From: Leptospira sp. 96542
GTDB taxonomy: Bacteria > Spirochaetota > Leptospiria > Leptospirales > Leptospiraceae
Assembly: GCA_029310945.1 (NCBI GenBank)
Contig: JARJFC010000060.1
Location: 1-18,893 of the forward strand
DNA length: 18,893 nucleotides
Direction of reading: 5' to 3'
Position numbers and translations under genes: made by a program. Each line of letters opens with the position of its first letter. Within the stretch, counting starts at the first letter, position 1. The notes beneath the pieces are model-generated. The model made no database searches. It was given only the letters and a program-made list of their open reading frames with translations, and was not told the DNA's origin. Below, in pieces: positions 7,551 to 15,555 of this stretch.

Positions 7551-8492
7551 TCAGCTGAAGGTGGTCAGCGCGGCGCGCTGCCACAGGCCATAGCCCACGT
7601 TGCGACTGGCCTTGACGCCGTACTGGTGCTTGTTCTCCTTGAACTCCAATTCGGAGCCCTCGGCGATGGCACTCATCGTGACCGGCTCTTCTTCCTGGCG
7701 AATCAGGCTCTGCACCTGGCCGTCGGTGCGGAAGGTGGCGAACTTCGTGGTCCAGCTCAGCCGGGCGTTCGTGGCCATACGGACCGTGAAGCCGCCCAGC
7801 GTGCCCAGCGTCAGGATGTTGTTGCTGCGGCTGGTGCTGGCGTCCACGATGATCTGCGAGCCCAGCGCAGCAGCGGCGGCACTCATGAAGGGCACCGGCA
7901 CCATCACCAGGAACTCACGGGCGTTTTCGTTCATCGGCTCGCCCTGGTCATCCTTGAAGCCGAGGATTGCCTCGATGCTCTTCAGGATGCCGGTCTCCAT
8001 TTCACCGGCCGTGGGCGCCGCAGGCGTGGTGATGTCCAGCGTCAGGTCATTGGACTGGGTTCCGCTTTCGCCCTCGCTGTGGTCGGTGTCGAAGAAGTAC
8101 TGGCCGTCGTAGCAGACGCCAGATTCCGCGCTGAGCAGCAGCGCGCTGAGCAGCTTGGCCCAGTGCGCATTGGTGCGCTGCGCCAGCTCACGCACGCGCA
8201 GCATGACCTGGCCGGTTTTGTCACGGCGCATTTCCTTCACCAGGACTTCGAGGGTGGCCTCGAATTCCTTGTTGGTGATGGTGATGCCGTTCTCGCGGAA
8301 TCCCTTAGCGTGGCGACCGCCGATCCATTCACGCATGGCAGGGGACTGGCCCAGCCACTTGTACGTTTCGGACTCCTGGTCGCTTTGGAAGATGTTGGAG
8401 ATCTTGTCCACCCAGGACATGCCAGCGTCCTGTTCGAGGGTGGCGTAGTACTCGCCGATGATGGCGCGGCTGGAAAGGCCTTGTGCACTCAT
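7551..8492 (-). CDS. Major capsid protein, Mu gpT-like
   Basis: The product is 313 residues, near the length of Mu gpT. The N-terminus (SSRAIIGEYYATLEQ, WVDKISNIFQSDQESETYKW, LGQSPAMREWIGGR) and the FENGI/KEFEATLEV-like segment match the Mu-like prophage major head subunit T family (HK97 fold). The C-terminus ends GVKASRNVGYGLWQRAALTTF, also typical. A clear AAGGA Shine-Dalgarno precedes the ATG by eight bases. It forms the icosahedral shell. Its Mu-type capsid sits among lambda-type terminase, portal and protease, so the head module is mosaic. Confidence 0.92.
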   Translation of the reverse strand: MSAQGLSSRAIIGEYYATLEQDAGMSWVDKISNIFQSDQESETYKWLGQSPAMREWIGGRHAKGFRENGITITNKEFEATLEVLVKEMRRDKTGQVMLRVRELAQRTNAHWAKLLSALLLSAESGVCYDGQYFFDTDHSEGESGTQSNDLTLDITTPAAPTAGEMETGILKSIEAILGFKDDQGEPMNENAREFLVMVPVPFMSAAAAALGSQIIVDASTSRSNNILTLGTLGGFTVRMATNARLSWTTKFATFRTDGQVQSLIRQEEEPVTMSAIAEGSELEFKENKHQYGVKASRNVGYGLWQRAALTTFS

Positions 8493-8521
8493 GATTGGTT
8501 TCCTTTCTGGTTACAGCCGGG

Positions 8522-9217
8522 TCACTTGACCATGGCCGCGATGGCGTTGATCTTGGCGGCCAGGCTGGCAATGGCGTTGCGCACCTCTGCCTGAACGTAG
8601 GAGCCGCCGATGGCCGCGATGGTGTCCGAGGCAGTGCCGCCGGAGCTGTCCGTCAGCGCCACGAGTGCGCCGAGTGCGCCGCCGCCCGCGTCGAACTCGA
8701 CCATGCCAACGCCGGTCGACACGAAGGAGCTGACGCGGCCAATGTGGCTGTTGCTGGTGGCGGTGAGCGTGAAGGTGTCATCGTCCGAGGCGTAGACCGC
8801 CTTGCCCACGTCGGTGATCGCCAGCGAGCCAATGGCCAGCTTGACGATGCCCTTCTGCTTGGCGCGCACGTTCAGAGCACCGGCCGCACCGGCGCTGTTG
8901 TCGACCTTGCTTTCAGCAAAGCCACGGAACGGGTCACCGGCCACCAGCGGGCGGGCGTAACCCGAACCGTTGTCACCGATGGCGGCGCCCTCGTAGATGA
9001 TGTCCGCCGCAATGACGCCGTATTCACGCACGTCGCCGAGCTCGTAGTCGCGAGCCTTGTCGGCCGCGAGAGTGGTGCCAGCTAGCGAAAGCATGGCCAG
9101 GTTTTCCGGCCCGATGAAGCTCACCACCTGGTGAGCAGTCGCAGCCACGGCAGGGATGAACGCCGAAGTGATGGCCAGAACAGCCAACACCACGACGGCC
9201 AGAATGGATTTCTTCAT
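8522..9217 (-). CDS. Head decoration (capsid cement) protein with signal-peptide-like N-terminus
   Basis: The product is 231 residues. The central part (EYGVIAADIIYEGAAIG, YARPLVAGDPFRGFAESK, GIVKLAIGSLAITDVGKAVY) resembles DUF2190-type decoration proteins that cement HK97-fold shells. The C-terminus (ALTDSSGGTASDTIAAIGG, then NAIASLAAKINAI) is a short segment shared by many phage head-fibre and decoration proteins. The first 26 residues (MKKSILAVVVLAVLAITSAF, then IPAVAA) look like a Sec signal peptide with a cleavage site after AVA. The ATG has a good GAGG Shine-Dalgarno, so this N-terminus is probably translated, which is unusual for an intracellular virion protein. The gene lies between protease/scaffold and capsid, the standard place of gpD. 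Confidence 0.78.
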   Translation of the reverse strand: MKKSILAVVVLAVLAITSAFIPAVAATAHQVVSFIGPENLAMLSLAGTTLAADKARDYELGDVREYGVIAADIIYEGAAIGDNGSGYARPLVAGDPFRGFAESKVDNSAGAAGALNVRAKQKGIVKLAIGSLAITDVGKAVYASDDDTFTLTATSNSHIGRVSSFVSTGVGMVEFDAGGGALGALVALTDSSGGTASDTIAAIGGSYVQAEVRNAIASLAAKINAIAAMVK

Positions 9218-9244
9218 GATGATTCCTCAGTATTGAGTTGACGT

Positions 9245-9697
9245 TCACGCGCGCTTGAGCACGCGGGCCTGGCCCGCCTCGTCGGCGCGCATGTAGGCCG
9301 TGTAGGCCGTCAGGCTGGAGAACTCCGCACGCACACCGGCGTCGCGTTCCCAGGTGGCCTTGCAGCGGTCTTCGACCGGCAGGCTTTTGTCTTCGCCGCT
9401 GGCTTCAGGCTTGACGGTCGCAGTCGCCTGCGTGGGTACAGCCGCCGGCGCGTCGCCAGCCAGCGCCGCAGCCTGCTTGGTGCGCGCGGTGCGCTCGGCG
9501 GCCAGCACAGCGGCGGCGGCCTCGGGGCCGGTGGTCTTGCCGTCGAAGGCGAGGGTTTCGATCAGCGCTTCGTGGCCGGGCAGCAGTTGCGCGCGCACGG
9601 CCTGCACGCGCGCACGCTCGCTGGCAGCGGCCTCGGCTTGCACAGCGGCAAGCACGTCGGGCGCGTCCGCCGCGAGGCTTTCACGGGTGATGGGCAT
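9245..9697 (-). CDS. Internal in-frame scaffold start (Nu3-like)
   Basis: Inside the protease gene, codon 323 is an ATG preceded by TCTAGGAGAAACCTCC, a near-perfect Shine-Dalgarno at optimal spacing. It would give a separate 150-residue scaffold protein starting MPITRESLAADAPDVLAAVQ and sharing the C-terminus of the long product. Lambda makes Nu3 from within C in the same way. The protease start itself lacks a good Shine-Dalgarno, which would favour more scaffold than protease, as head assembly needs. Confidence 0.75.
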   Translation of the reverse strand: MPITRESLAADAPDVLAAVQAEAAASERARVQAVRAQLLPGHEALIETLAFDGKTTGPEAAAAVLAAERTARTKQAAALAGDAPAAVPTQATATVKPEASGEDKSLPVEDRCKATWERDAGVRAEFSSLTAYTAYMRADEAGQARVLKRA

Positions 9698-10663
9698 GGA
9701 GGTTTCTCCTAGATTGGTTTCAGGGTCGAGCAGCACCGGCTCGGCTTGGGGGGTGCCTTCGGCCTGCGCACCGGCGGGCTTGGGGCTGCTGGATGCCAGC
9801 GACACCACGACGGCCTTGCGGCGCGTGGCGAAGCGGGCGGGGTCTGCGGCCATCTGCTCGACGATGGCGTCAAGCGTGGCGAAGCCGTCAATCAGACCTG
9901 CATCCATGGCCTGTTGGCCGATGAAGATGCGGCCGTCGGCCATGTGTTCGAGCACCACGTCTGCGGTGCTGCCGCGGTTGTCTGCGACCGCATCCACGAA
10001 CACGGAATAGAGGTGGTCCACCTGGCCCTGCAGGTACTTGGCGCCCTCTTCCGTCAGGGGCTTGTTGCTGCTGCCCATGCGCTTGTAGCGCCCGGCGGTG
10101 ATCTCGGTCACCTGGGCCGCACCAGCAGGTACATGCGTGTGGCTGGTGACCACACCGATGGAGCCCACCTGCACGGTGGGCCCGCTGGCGTAAACGGCGT
10201 TGGCCGCGCTGCCGATCCAGTAGGCGGCGCTGGCCATCATGCCGTCGGTCACGGCCACGATGGGTTTGTCGGCGGCGAGTTCGCGCACGGTTGCGGCCAG
10301 TTCGGGCGTGCCGAACACGCTGCCGCCAGGGGAGTCGATGAGCAACACCAGGCCCTTGACGCGATTGTCTGCGATGGCGCTTTCGATTTGGGTGACGCCC
10401 ATCTGCGCACTGAACCCACCGCTGATGCGGGTGAACAGATTGGCCTTGGGTGCAATGACACCCTCGATGGGCAGGACCGCAATGCCCCCCTCGCGCACGA
10501 CGTATTCCTGCTGCTCATTTGCCAGAGGCCGGCCAAGCCGCGCTTCGATGGCAGCGATGTCGATCTTTTCACCGCGAAGGTGCGTGACGTAGATGCCCTG
10601 CATCTCCACCAGCCGTTCAGGGATGATGGCCCAGGGGGCATTGACCAGATCGATGAGCTTCAT
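9245..10663 (-). CDS. S49-family prohead protease fused to scaffold (gpC-like)
   Basis: The product is 472 residues. Residues about 60-270 are an S49/SppA-type peptidase: VLLIDSPGGSV (about 106-116), the nucleophile Ser145 in DGMMASAAYWIG, the conserved TVQVGSIGVV strand, and Lys194 in GRYKRMG as probable general base. Residues 285-325 are a Pro/Ala-rich linker, and 323-472 an Ala/Glu-rich scaffold ending VLKRA. This is the lambda C arrangement: the protease trims scaffold and portal during head maturation. The start (MKLIDLVNAPWAI) fits the family although no Shine-Dalgarno is visible. The gene follows the portal after 63 bases that contain one copy of the 26-bp repeat. Confidence 0.92.
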   Translation of the reverse strand: MKLIDLVNAPWAIIPERLVEMQGIYVTHLRGEKIDIAAIEARLGRPLANEQQEYVVREGGIAVLPIEGVIAPKANLFTRISGGFSAQMGVTQIESAIADNRVKGLVLLIDSPGGSVFGTPELAATVRELAADKPIVAVTDGMMASAAYWIGSAANAVYASGPTVQVGSIGVVTSHTHVPAGAAQVTEITAGRYKRMGSSNKPLTEEGAKYLQGQVDHLYSVFVDAVADNRGSTADVVLEHMADGRIFIGQQAMDAGLIDGFATLDAIVEQMAADPARFATRRKAVVVSLASSSPKPAGAQAEGTPQAEPVLLDPETNLGETSMPITRESLAADAPDVLAAVQAEAAASERARVQAVRAQLLPGHEALIETLAFDGKTTGPEAAAAVLAAERTARTKQAAALAGDAPAAVPTQATATVKPEASGEDKSLPVEDRCKATWERDAGVRAEFSSLTAYTAYMRADEAGQARVLKRA

Positions 10664-10682
10664 GGTGCGTTTTGCGTTAGCT

Positions 10683-10732
10683 GAATTCTTGGTATGAACG
10701 CGTGAAAAAAATAGGGCAAATTGGCACTACTC
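10683..10732 (-). repeat. 26-bp direct repeat, copy 1, between portal and protease genes
   Basis: On the minus strand the repeat begins at the last sense codon and stop of the portal (GAG TAG), continues TGCCAATTTGCCC and ends in TATTTTT; the identical part is 10707-10732. The similarity extends at fixed spacing to a TACC-N-AGA block at 10694 and below. It ends about 44 bases upstream of the protease start. Function unknown: possible promoter, operator or RNA processing element. Confidence 0.8.
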
Positions 10733-12415
10733 AGCATGCATGACTCCCGCCTTGCGGCGGGCCTGCTCGTCTTGCTCTGCGTCTTCTGCATCGTCGTTGT
10801 CATCGGGCTGCAGGCCTGCAGAAGGCGCAGGCGCTGCGGCGCCGGCGGCCGGCTCCAGACCAGCCGCGCGACGCTCCGCCACCTCTTTGCTGCGCTGGGC
10901 GTGCTTCGTGTCCCAGGGCACGCCGTCGAAGGCCACGCTCTCGGCATCCAGCGTGCTGATGCCCAACTCCACACGGCCTTTTGCCGCGGTGACTTCCTTG
11001 GCCGGGTCCAGCGAGCCGGGGCCGTCGCCCGTCCAGACGGACTGGCACCAGGCCGCGCGCATGGTTGCGTTGGCAAAGAAGCCGGGCGCGTCGATGCGCC
11101 CTTCGGCCACCTCATCGGCCAACCACAGCTCATAGACGGGCTGGCACAGGTTGGTGGCCAGCCAATCGCGGCGCGCACGGAAGAACTTCCACGCCAGCAA
11201 CATGGCGCCGCGCGCGGCGCTGTAGCTGCTTTGGAAGTGCATCACCAGCACTTCAAACGGGATCTCCAGCGCCATGCCGATCTGACGCAGAACGGACATG
11301 ACGAAGGGGTCAAACTGCGCGTTCGGTCGCCCGGGCGTCGCCGTCACGACGTCCTCGCCTGGCAGCAAGTTGACCGCCTTTCCGCTCTCCAGCGCCCCTG
11401 ACCATTTGGACGCCTGCTTCATGTAAGCGTCCTGACCGTTGTCGCTCAACAGTTCGTTGAAGGCATCCACATCCATCTTGATGAAGACGGAGAAAAGCGC
11501 ATTGGTGACTGCTGCGTTGAGCTCGGCTTCGGTGTACCGGTCCAGCTGTTTGAGCGGCTCCAGGATGGGCGCAATCCACGGCACGCCGCGCACCTGACCA
11601 GGCCGTAGCACACGGAACAGGTGCAGCACGTTGCGGCGCTCGGTGGTGGTGCCGCGGAAGGCAATTCGCTGCCAGGTGTTGCCCGCCGTGCGGAGCTCAC
11701 CAGGATGGATGCGCGCAACATGGCAGGCCAAGGATTCGCCCGTGGTCGCGTCGACCTCAATTCCCTCCACCAATGTTTCAGTGTTGGCGGCTCGGTTCGG
11801 ATTGCAGATGCGGTCCGCCTCCAGCAGCTGCAGCGCAAGCTGCGCGGCACTGCTGGCGCGCTGCACACGGGGGGTGACGACGAATGTGTCACCGCTCTCA
11901 AGCACAGACCGGAACGCCAGATCCTGAAATCCGTAGAAGTTGACTTTGCGGGCCAGGTCCACATCGAGTGACGCCGCCCAGAGGTTGAAGCGGTCGCGCG
12001 TGTTCTGCACCCAGGTGGCAAGCTGCTCCGCCGTCAGGCCCAGCATGCTGGCCATGGGTGCCGGCGTCAGGCTCAGGCCCGTGCCGACCACGTTGCTGCA
12101 GGCCATGTTGACCGCACCCACCACCACCGGGGCGTTACGCCCCTGGTCACGCGCGCGGCTGCGCAGCGTCTGCAGGTCCGCATTGATGTCCGCATTGGGC
12201 GAACCTGCGTCAGGGTTCCAGCGGCTCAGGCTGGCCTTGTCGCGCCGCGCGCCGTTGTAGCCGCCGGCCAGCGCCTCCATGGCGCCAAGCTGAGCCCGGG
12301 CCACGGCGCGCTTGCGGGCGCGGATCGGGTCCACCACACCAATGAGGCGGTCCAGCGCGTTGAGCTGGAACAACGCCCCCTTGCCGGTCTTCGCTTGCGG
12401 CACGGTTTCGCGCAT
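10727..12415 (-). CDS. Portal protein, lambda family
   Basis: The product is 562 residues, close to lambda gpB (533). Diagnostic segments include DLQTLRSRARDQGRNAPVV with VVGAVNMACSNVVGTGLSL, the WAASLDVDLARKVNFYGFQ stretch, and the C-terminal EIPFEVLVMHFQSSYSAARG and RRDWLATNLCQPVYELWL. These define Phage_portal_2. It forms the dodecameric ring through which DNA enters and leaves the head. The C-terminal 50 residues are Ala/Pro/Asp-rich and probably disordered. It begins two bases after the DUF6148 stop. Its stop codon lies within the 26-bp repeat. Confidence 0.93.
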   Translation of the reverse strand: MRETVPQAKTGKGALFQLNALDRLIGVVDPIRARKRAVARAQLGAMEALAGGYNGARRDKASLSRWNPDAGSPNADINADLQTLRSRARDQGRNAPVVVGAVNMACSNVVGTGLSLTPAPMASMLGLTAEQLATWVQNTRDRFNLWAASLDVDLARKVNFYGFQDLAFRSVLESGDTFVVTPRVQRASSAAQLALQLLEADRICNPNRAANTETLVEGIEVDATTGESLACHVARIHPGELRTAGNTWQRIAFRGTTTERRNVLHLFRVLRPGQVRGVPWIAPILEPLKQLDRYTEAELNAAVTNALFSVFIKMDVDAFNELLSDNGQDAYMKQASKWSGALESGKAVNLLPGEDVVTATPGRPNAQFDPFVMSVLRQIGMALEIPFEVLVMHFQSSYSAARGAMLLAWKFFRARRDWLATNLCQPVYELWLADEVAEGRIDAPGFFANATMRAAWCQSVWTGDGPGSLDPAKEVTAAKGRVELGISTLDAESVAFDGVPWDTKHAQRSKEVAERRAAGLEPAAGAAAPAPSAGLQPDDNDDAEDAEQDEQARRKAGVMHAE

Positions 12416-12417
12416 GG

Positions 12418-12645
12418 TCAGAACCCGGGCACCATGGTGCGCGAGCGGCTGCGGCCGGCAGCGCTGTTGCTCAGGTTCGCAACTTTGGCGCCCCAGTAGT
12501 CGATCATGCGGTCAATGTGCTCGGCATTGACCCGCGTCAGCTTCCGTCCGGAGACTTCGAATGACTGACCGCTTGCGACCGCCAGACTCGCGGCTAGCCA
12601 AGCATCGAGCTGAGCCTGGGCTTGTGTGAGCGTGATTCCTGCCAT
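12418..12645 (-). CDS. DUF6148 / gpW-like small head protein
   Basis: The product is 75 residues from ATG 12645 (MAGITLTQAQAQLDAWLAAS). I prefer this start because AGGTGG lies eight bases upstream; an in-frame GTG at 12657 has no ribosome site. The helix-loop-strand pattern with SFEVSGRKLTRVN matches DUF6148 proteins next to lambda-type portals, in the place of lambda gpW, the head completion protein. The C-terminal tail (SAAGRSRSRTMVPGF) is basic. Its role in closing the filled head is inferred from position and size. Confidence 0.8.
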   Translation of the reverse strand: MAGITLTQAQAQLDAWLAASLAVASGQSFEVSGRKLTRVNAEHIDRMIDYWGAKVANLSNSAAGRSRSRTMVPGF

Positions 12646-12669
12646 GTTCCTTGCCACCTGGTGATGACA

Positions 12670-12719
12670 CGAATCTAGGTAGGATCACGGCGGAAAAATA
12701 GGGCAAATTGGCACTACTC
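12670..12719 (-). repeat. 26-bp direct repeat, copy 2, after the small HTH gene
   Basis: The identical part is 12694-12719. As in copy 1 it contains the GAG TAG end of a gene, then TGCCAATTTGCCC and TATTTTT, and a TACC-N-AGA block at the same distance. It lies about 49 bases upstream of the DUF6148 gene start. The two copies bracket the DUF6148 and portal genes. Confidence 0.8.
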
Positions 12720-13010
12720 GCCGCCCCGCTTCATCAGACGGTACAGCGTCCGGCGGCTGATGCCGCCCTGCTCCAACACTTCTTGCTCCGGCGCATTGGT
12801 CAATGCGTGACGGTAGATCTGAGCGCGGCGCTCCGCATTCGGATGTTTTCCGCGCTTCGGGATGCGAACACGCAAGCCGCCAGCCTCTGCACGAATCTCA
12901 TGATCGATGGCCTGCTCCTGCTCTGGCGTCAGAACCACCCGCTTCCGCACGCTGGCCAGCATCAGCTGGATGATGTCCGGCTCTTGGCCGTCTTCGGTGC
13001 CGCGCGCCAT
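12714..13010 (-). CDS. Small helix-turn-helix protein, Mor-like C-terminus
   Basis: The product is 98 residues from ATG 13010, whose A is shared with the TGA of the large terminase gene; a GTG one codon earlier is also possible. The C-terminal half (LRVRIPKRGKHPNAERRAQI and QEVLEQGGISRRTLYRLMKR) looks like the DNA-binding part of Mor/C-type activators: a VxIPK strand followed by a helix-turn-helix. The N-terminal half is helical (IIQLMLASVRKRVVLTPEQE). It may be a late-gene regulator or a terminase accessory protein. It is shorter than Mu Mor (129), so the call is tentative. Confidence 0.6.
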   Translation of the reverse strand: MARGTEDGQEPDIIQLMLASVRKRVVLTPEQEQAIDHEIRAEAGGLRVRIPKRGKHPNAERRAQIYRHALTNAPEQEVLEQGGISRRTLYRLMKRGGE

Positions 13011-15022
13011 CACGCCCCGCGCGCCGTGCCGGCGAGGTTGAATCGACCACGGCCACCGCTGCGCAAGCGCTGCGCAACGGCGGGTTCGACGCCGGCCGGG
13101 CTATCAGCGACCTGCCCAGCAAACATGTCCTGCATGCGCGGCTGCACCGCATCCGCCAGCTTCTGCCACATGGCATCCGTGTGGGTGTGCAGGCCCAGCG
13201 CATGGGTGCAGAACAAGGCGTAGACCGTGCAGTCGAGCGCTTCATTGCGGTGGCGCTTGGTGTTGACCCACTTGTATTCAACTCCGCCGGCGACGCGCTG
13301 TGGCACACGGCTTTCTGCGGTGAGCTGGGTGTAGAACTCGGGCTGCAGGTCTTTGCTGAAGTGCACGTAGCCGGGGCCGGGCTGGGTGACCTGCAGGCGG
13401 CCGTAGAGCAAGTCCTTCGCAGTGTCGGTGCCGACATACCACAGGCGCACGCCGCGCTTGAGCACCTTGCCTTTCCAGTTCACGTCCTGGATGGTGGCCT
13501 TGCCCTTGATCATCTTGCTCGGGCGCGGGTCGCCGCGCACGGCAAACACGCGCTCCCGCTCGCGCAGGCGGCAGTAGTTGTAGGCCTGGTGGGTGAAGTG
13601 CCCACCGGTGTCCACCGCCATCGCCTCGATGCGCATGGGCTGGCCGCAGGCGTGGGTGAAGGGGGTGGCACGGAATGCGTCGATCTTGGCCCATTCCTGC
13701 TCGTCGGCCGGGTTGGCCGGGATCTCGACGTGGGCCACAACCCACATTTCTTCACCTCGCCCGATGGCCCAGACCACGATGGCGAATCGGTTGTCTTGCA
13801 CGTCCACGGCGCCGACCAGCACCAGGCCACCCATGGGCACGGTGAAGAGGCGGTAGTCCTCGGCGCGGCGGGCGAGCGCGTGCTGGTCGGCCTGGTCGAA
13901 CTCAGCCTCCCACAGCTCGGCCAGGGTCTCATTCTTGAAGCCCTGCATGGGGCCGTCGTCGCCGGCCTTGAGCTTGGCCTTGGCCTCCAGGAACTCGCGC
14001 ACGATGTCGGGCCACGCACGCTGCGGGCTGTAGGCCGTCCAGAGGGGCGCAGCGGCGACATGCCGCGGCGCCGTGGTGGGCTGGCCCTGGGCGTCGAGCC
14101 ATTGCTCGGCGTGGTGGTCATACCGCCACTTTCCGCAGACGCTGACCCACATGGCGCCGCGGTCCCAGATGCGCAGGTAGTCCGCCTGGGTGATTGCGCC
14201 ATGGCAGTGCGGGCAGACGTGGCGCACGGTTGAGTAGTCGGCACCGTCCCACTTGAAGCCGTGGCGCACGTCTTTGCCGCCCCAGATCAGCGGATGCTCT
14301 GCCTCGCAATGCGGGCAGACGATGCAGTAACGCATCACCGCATCGGCGTTCTGCTCGCGGTACTCGATGTGGCTCAGACCCTTGAGGCGCACGGTGCTGC
14401 CGGCGATCAGCTTTGGGAACGGCGCACCTTCCAAGCGGCCACGGGCCAGCGTCACCGGGTCGGCACTCTTCTCGATTTTCTGGTCGAAGCCATCCACCTC
14501 GTCCAGCATGGCCACGGCCACGGTGATGCGGCGGTATGCGCGGGCAGCCTTCCCGCCCAGGGTGTGCAGCACGGAGCCGAGGAACTTCTTGAGCTTCAGC
14601 GTGTCATCGTTGCCGCCGATGGTGACCGGGTGCAGCGCCTTCACGTCGCGCAGCATGGGTTCGATCTCGGACTTGACAAAGCTGTCACGGTCATCGTCGG
14701 TCGGCTGCCACACTGCCTGCTTGCGGCGCCGGTGCGCGGCGTTGTAGGCGATGAAGGCCAGCAGCATCTTGGTGTAGCCGACGCGCTTGGCCTTGCGGAC
14801 CGTCACCTCTTCGATTGCATCGTCGCTGAACCAGTTCATCAGCCCACGCTGGAACGGGTAGGCCTCCCACTTGCCCTGGGTGTGCGAGGCCTCCGCGCTG
14901 AGGTAGAAGTGTTCGGCCGCCCAGCGGCTGAGGGACTGCGGCTTGTCAGCCTGCAGCGGCCGAAGGCCGGCGAGCACGGCGTCGAGCACCGCGCGCAGCG
15001 TGACCGTCGGCGCGCGGCTCAA
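13010..15022 (-). CDS. Terminase large subunit, lambda gpA family
   Basis: The product is 670 residues (lambda gpA 641). The ATPase half has the GpA-type Walker A RKAKRVGYTKM at 76-86 and Walker B VAMLDEVD at 170-177. A zinc ribbon follows (Cys236/Cys239 and Cys270/Cys273 in CPHC pairs). The nuclease half begins GAVDVQDNRF, with Asp407 a probable metal ligand. It pumps DNA into the prohead and cuts the concatemer. The start is a TTG (15022) overlapping the TGA of the small subunit as TTGA, with GGAGGG just upstream, so translation is coupled. The C-terminal 60 residues are variable and basic. Confidence 0.95.
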   Translation of the reverse strand: MSRAPTVTLRAVLDAVLAGLRPLQADKPQSLSRWAAEHFYLSAEASHTQGKWEAYPFQRGLMNWFSDDAIEEVTVRKAKRVGYTKMLLAFIAYNAAHRRRKQAVWQPTDDDRDSFVKSEIEPMLRDVKALHPVTIGGNDDTLKLKKFLGSVLHTLGGKAARAYRRITVAVAMLDEVDGFDQKIEKSADPVTLARGRLEGAPFPKLIAGSTVRLKGLSHIEYREQNADAVMRYCIVCPHCEAEHPLIWGGKDVRHGFKWDGADYSTVRHVCPHCHGAITQADYLRIWDRGAMWVSVCGKWRYDHHAEQWLDAQGQPTTAPRHVAAAPLWTAYSPQRAWPDIVREFLEAKAKLKAGDDGPMQGFKNETLAELWEAEFDQADQHALARRAEDYRLFTVPMGGLVLVGAVDVQDNRFAIVVWAIGRGEEMWVVAHVEIPANPADEQEWAKIDAFRATPFTHACGQPMRIEAMAVDTGGHFTHQAYNYCRLRERERVFAVRGDPRPSKMIKGKATIQDVNWKGKVLKRGVRLWYVGTDTAKDLLYGRLQVTQPGPGYVHFSKDLQPEFYTQLTAESRVPQRVAGGVEYKWVNTKRHRNEALDCTVYALFCTHALGLHTHTDAMWQKLADAVQPRMQDMFAGQVADSPAGVEPAVAQRLRSGGRGRFNLAGTARGA

Positions 15023-15555
15023 GCCTCGCCCTCCAGCGGCAGCTCCAGGGTGTCGTCGTCGGCTTCCTCAAGGCTCTTGGCCACCAGCTCGGCGGTAGCG
15101 CGCACCCATTCGTTGCGGGCACTTGCAATGGTGGCCAGCACCTGCTCCACTGCGGCGGGTGTGATGTCGGGGCAAGTCTTGCGCAGTTGCGACGGCAGCT
15201 GCTCGAAGCGCTCGACCACGGCCTGGCTGGCGTCGGCCAGCACTTCGGCCAGGAGCTTGATGGGGGCGTACTCGCCGCGGGCGACGGAGTTCTTGATCTC
15301 CACGCCCTCGCGCTGGGCGCGTGCAAGTGCAGCGCGCTCTTGCACCAGGTCGAGGCCTCCGCCCTCAGCCGACGCACGGCCAGCCGCCACATCGCGCAGG
15401 CGCTCACAGTAGGACAGCAACCACTCGTGGGCGGTGTCCCCGCGCACAATCCAGTTCTCGCCAACGAGCTGGCTCACGCGCGCCTCGCTGACGCCGATCA
15501 TCTGCGCGAATTCGGCCTGCGATACCTGCGTCTCAAGACAGCCCAGCACCTTCAC
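15019..15555 (-). CDS. Terminase small subunit, Nu1-like
   Basis: The product is 178 residues (lambda Nu1 181). The N-terminus has a winged helix-turn-helix (VSQAEFAQMIGVSEARVSQL) followed by the VRGDTAHEWLLSYCERLRD wing, as in Nu1/DUF1441 terminase small subunits. The middle (LARAQREGVEIKNSVARGEY) is the usual coiled helix, and the C-terminus is acidic for contact with the large subunit. The GTG start follows AAGGGGG and overlaps the TGA of a 39-codon ORF. It would recognise the packaging site of this phage, which I could not locate. Confidence 0.9.
   Translation of the reverse strand: MKVLGCLETQVSQAEFAQMIGVSEARVSQLVGENWIVRGDTAHEWLLSYCERLRDVAAGRASAEGGGLDLVQERAALARAQREGVEIKNSVARGEYAPIKLLAEVLADASQAVVERFEQLPSQLRKTCPDITPAAVEQVLATIASARNEWVRATAELVAKSLEEADDDTLELPLEGEA

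Noticed and set aside
6831..8594. Long plus-strand open frame (587 codons)
   Set aside because: It is antisense to the capsid, FI-like and FII-like genes, which have clear family matches. Its Ala/Ser/Arg-rich composition is what high-GC antisense frames give. The same holds for plus frames at 5287-6357 and 14261-15412.
10704..10732. Rho-independent terminator at the T-run after the portal gene
   Set aside because: The T-run has no GC-rich hairpin before it. The second copy has fewer T residues and lies inside the same operon.
10707..10740. Sigma-54-like TTGGCAC on the plus strand within the 26-bp repeats
   Set aside because: The GG-to-GC spacing is 9 in copy 1 and 8 or 11 in copy 2, not the required 10, and it would transcribe antisense to all genes.
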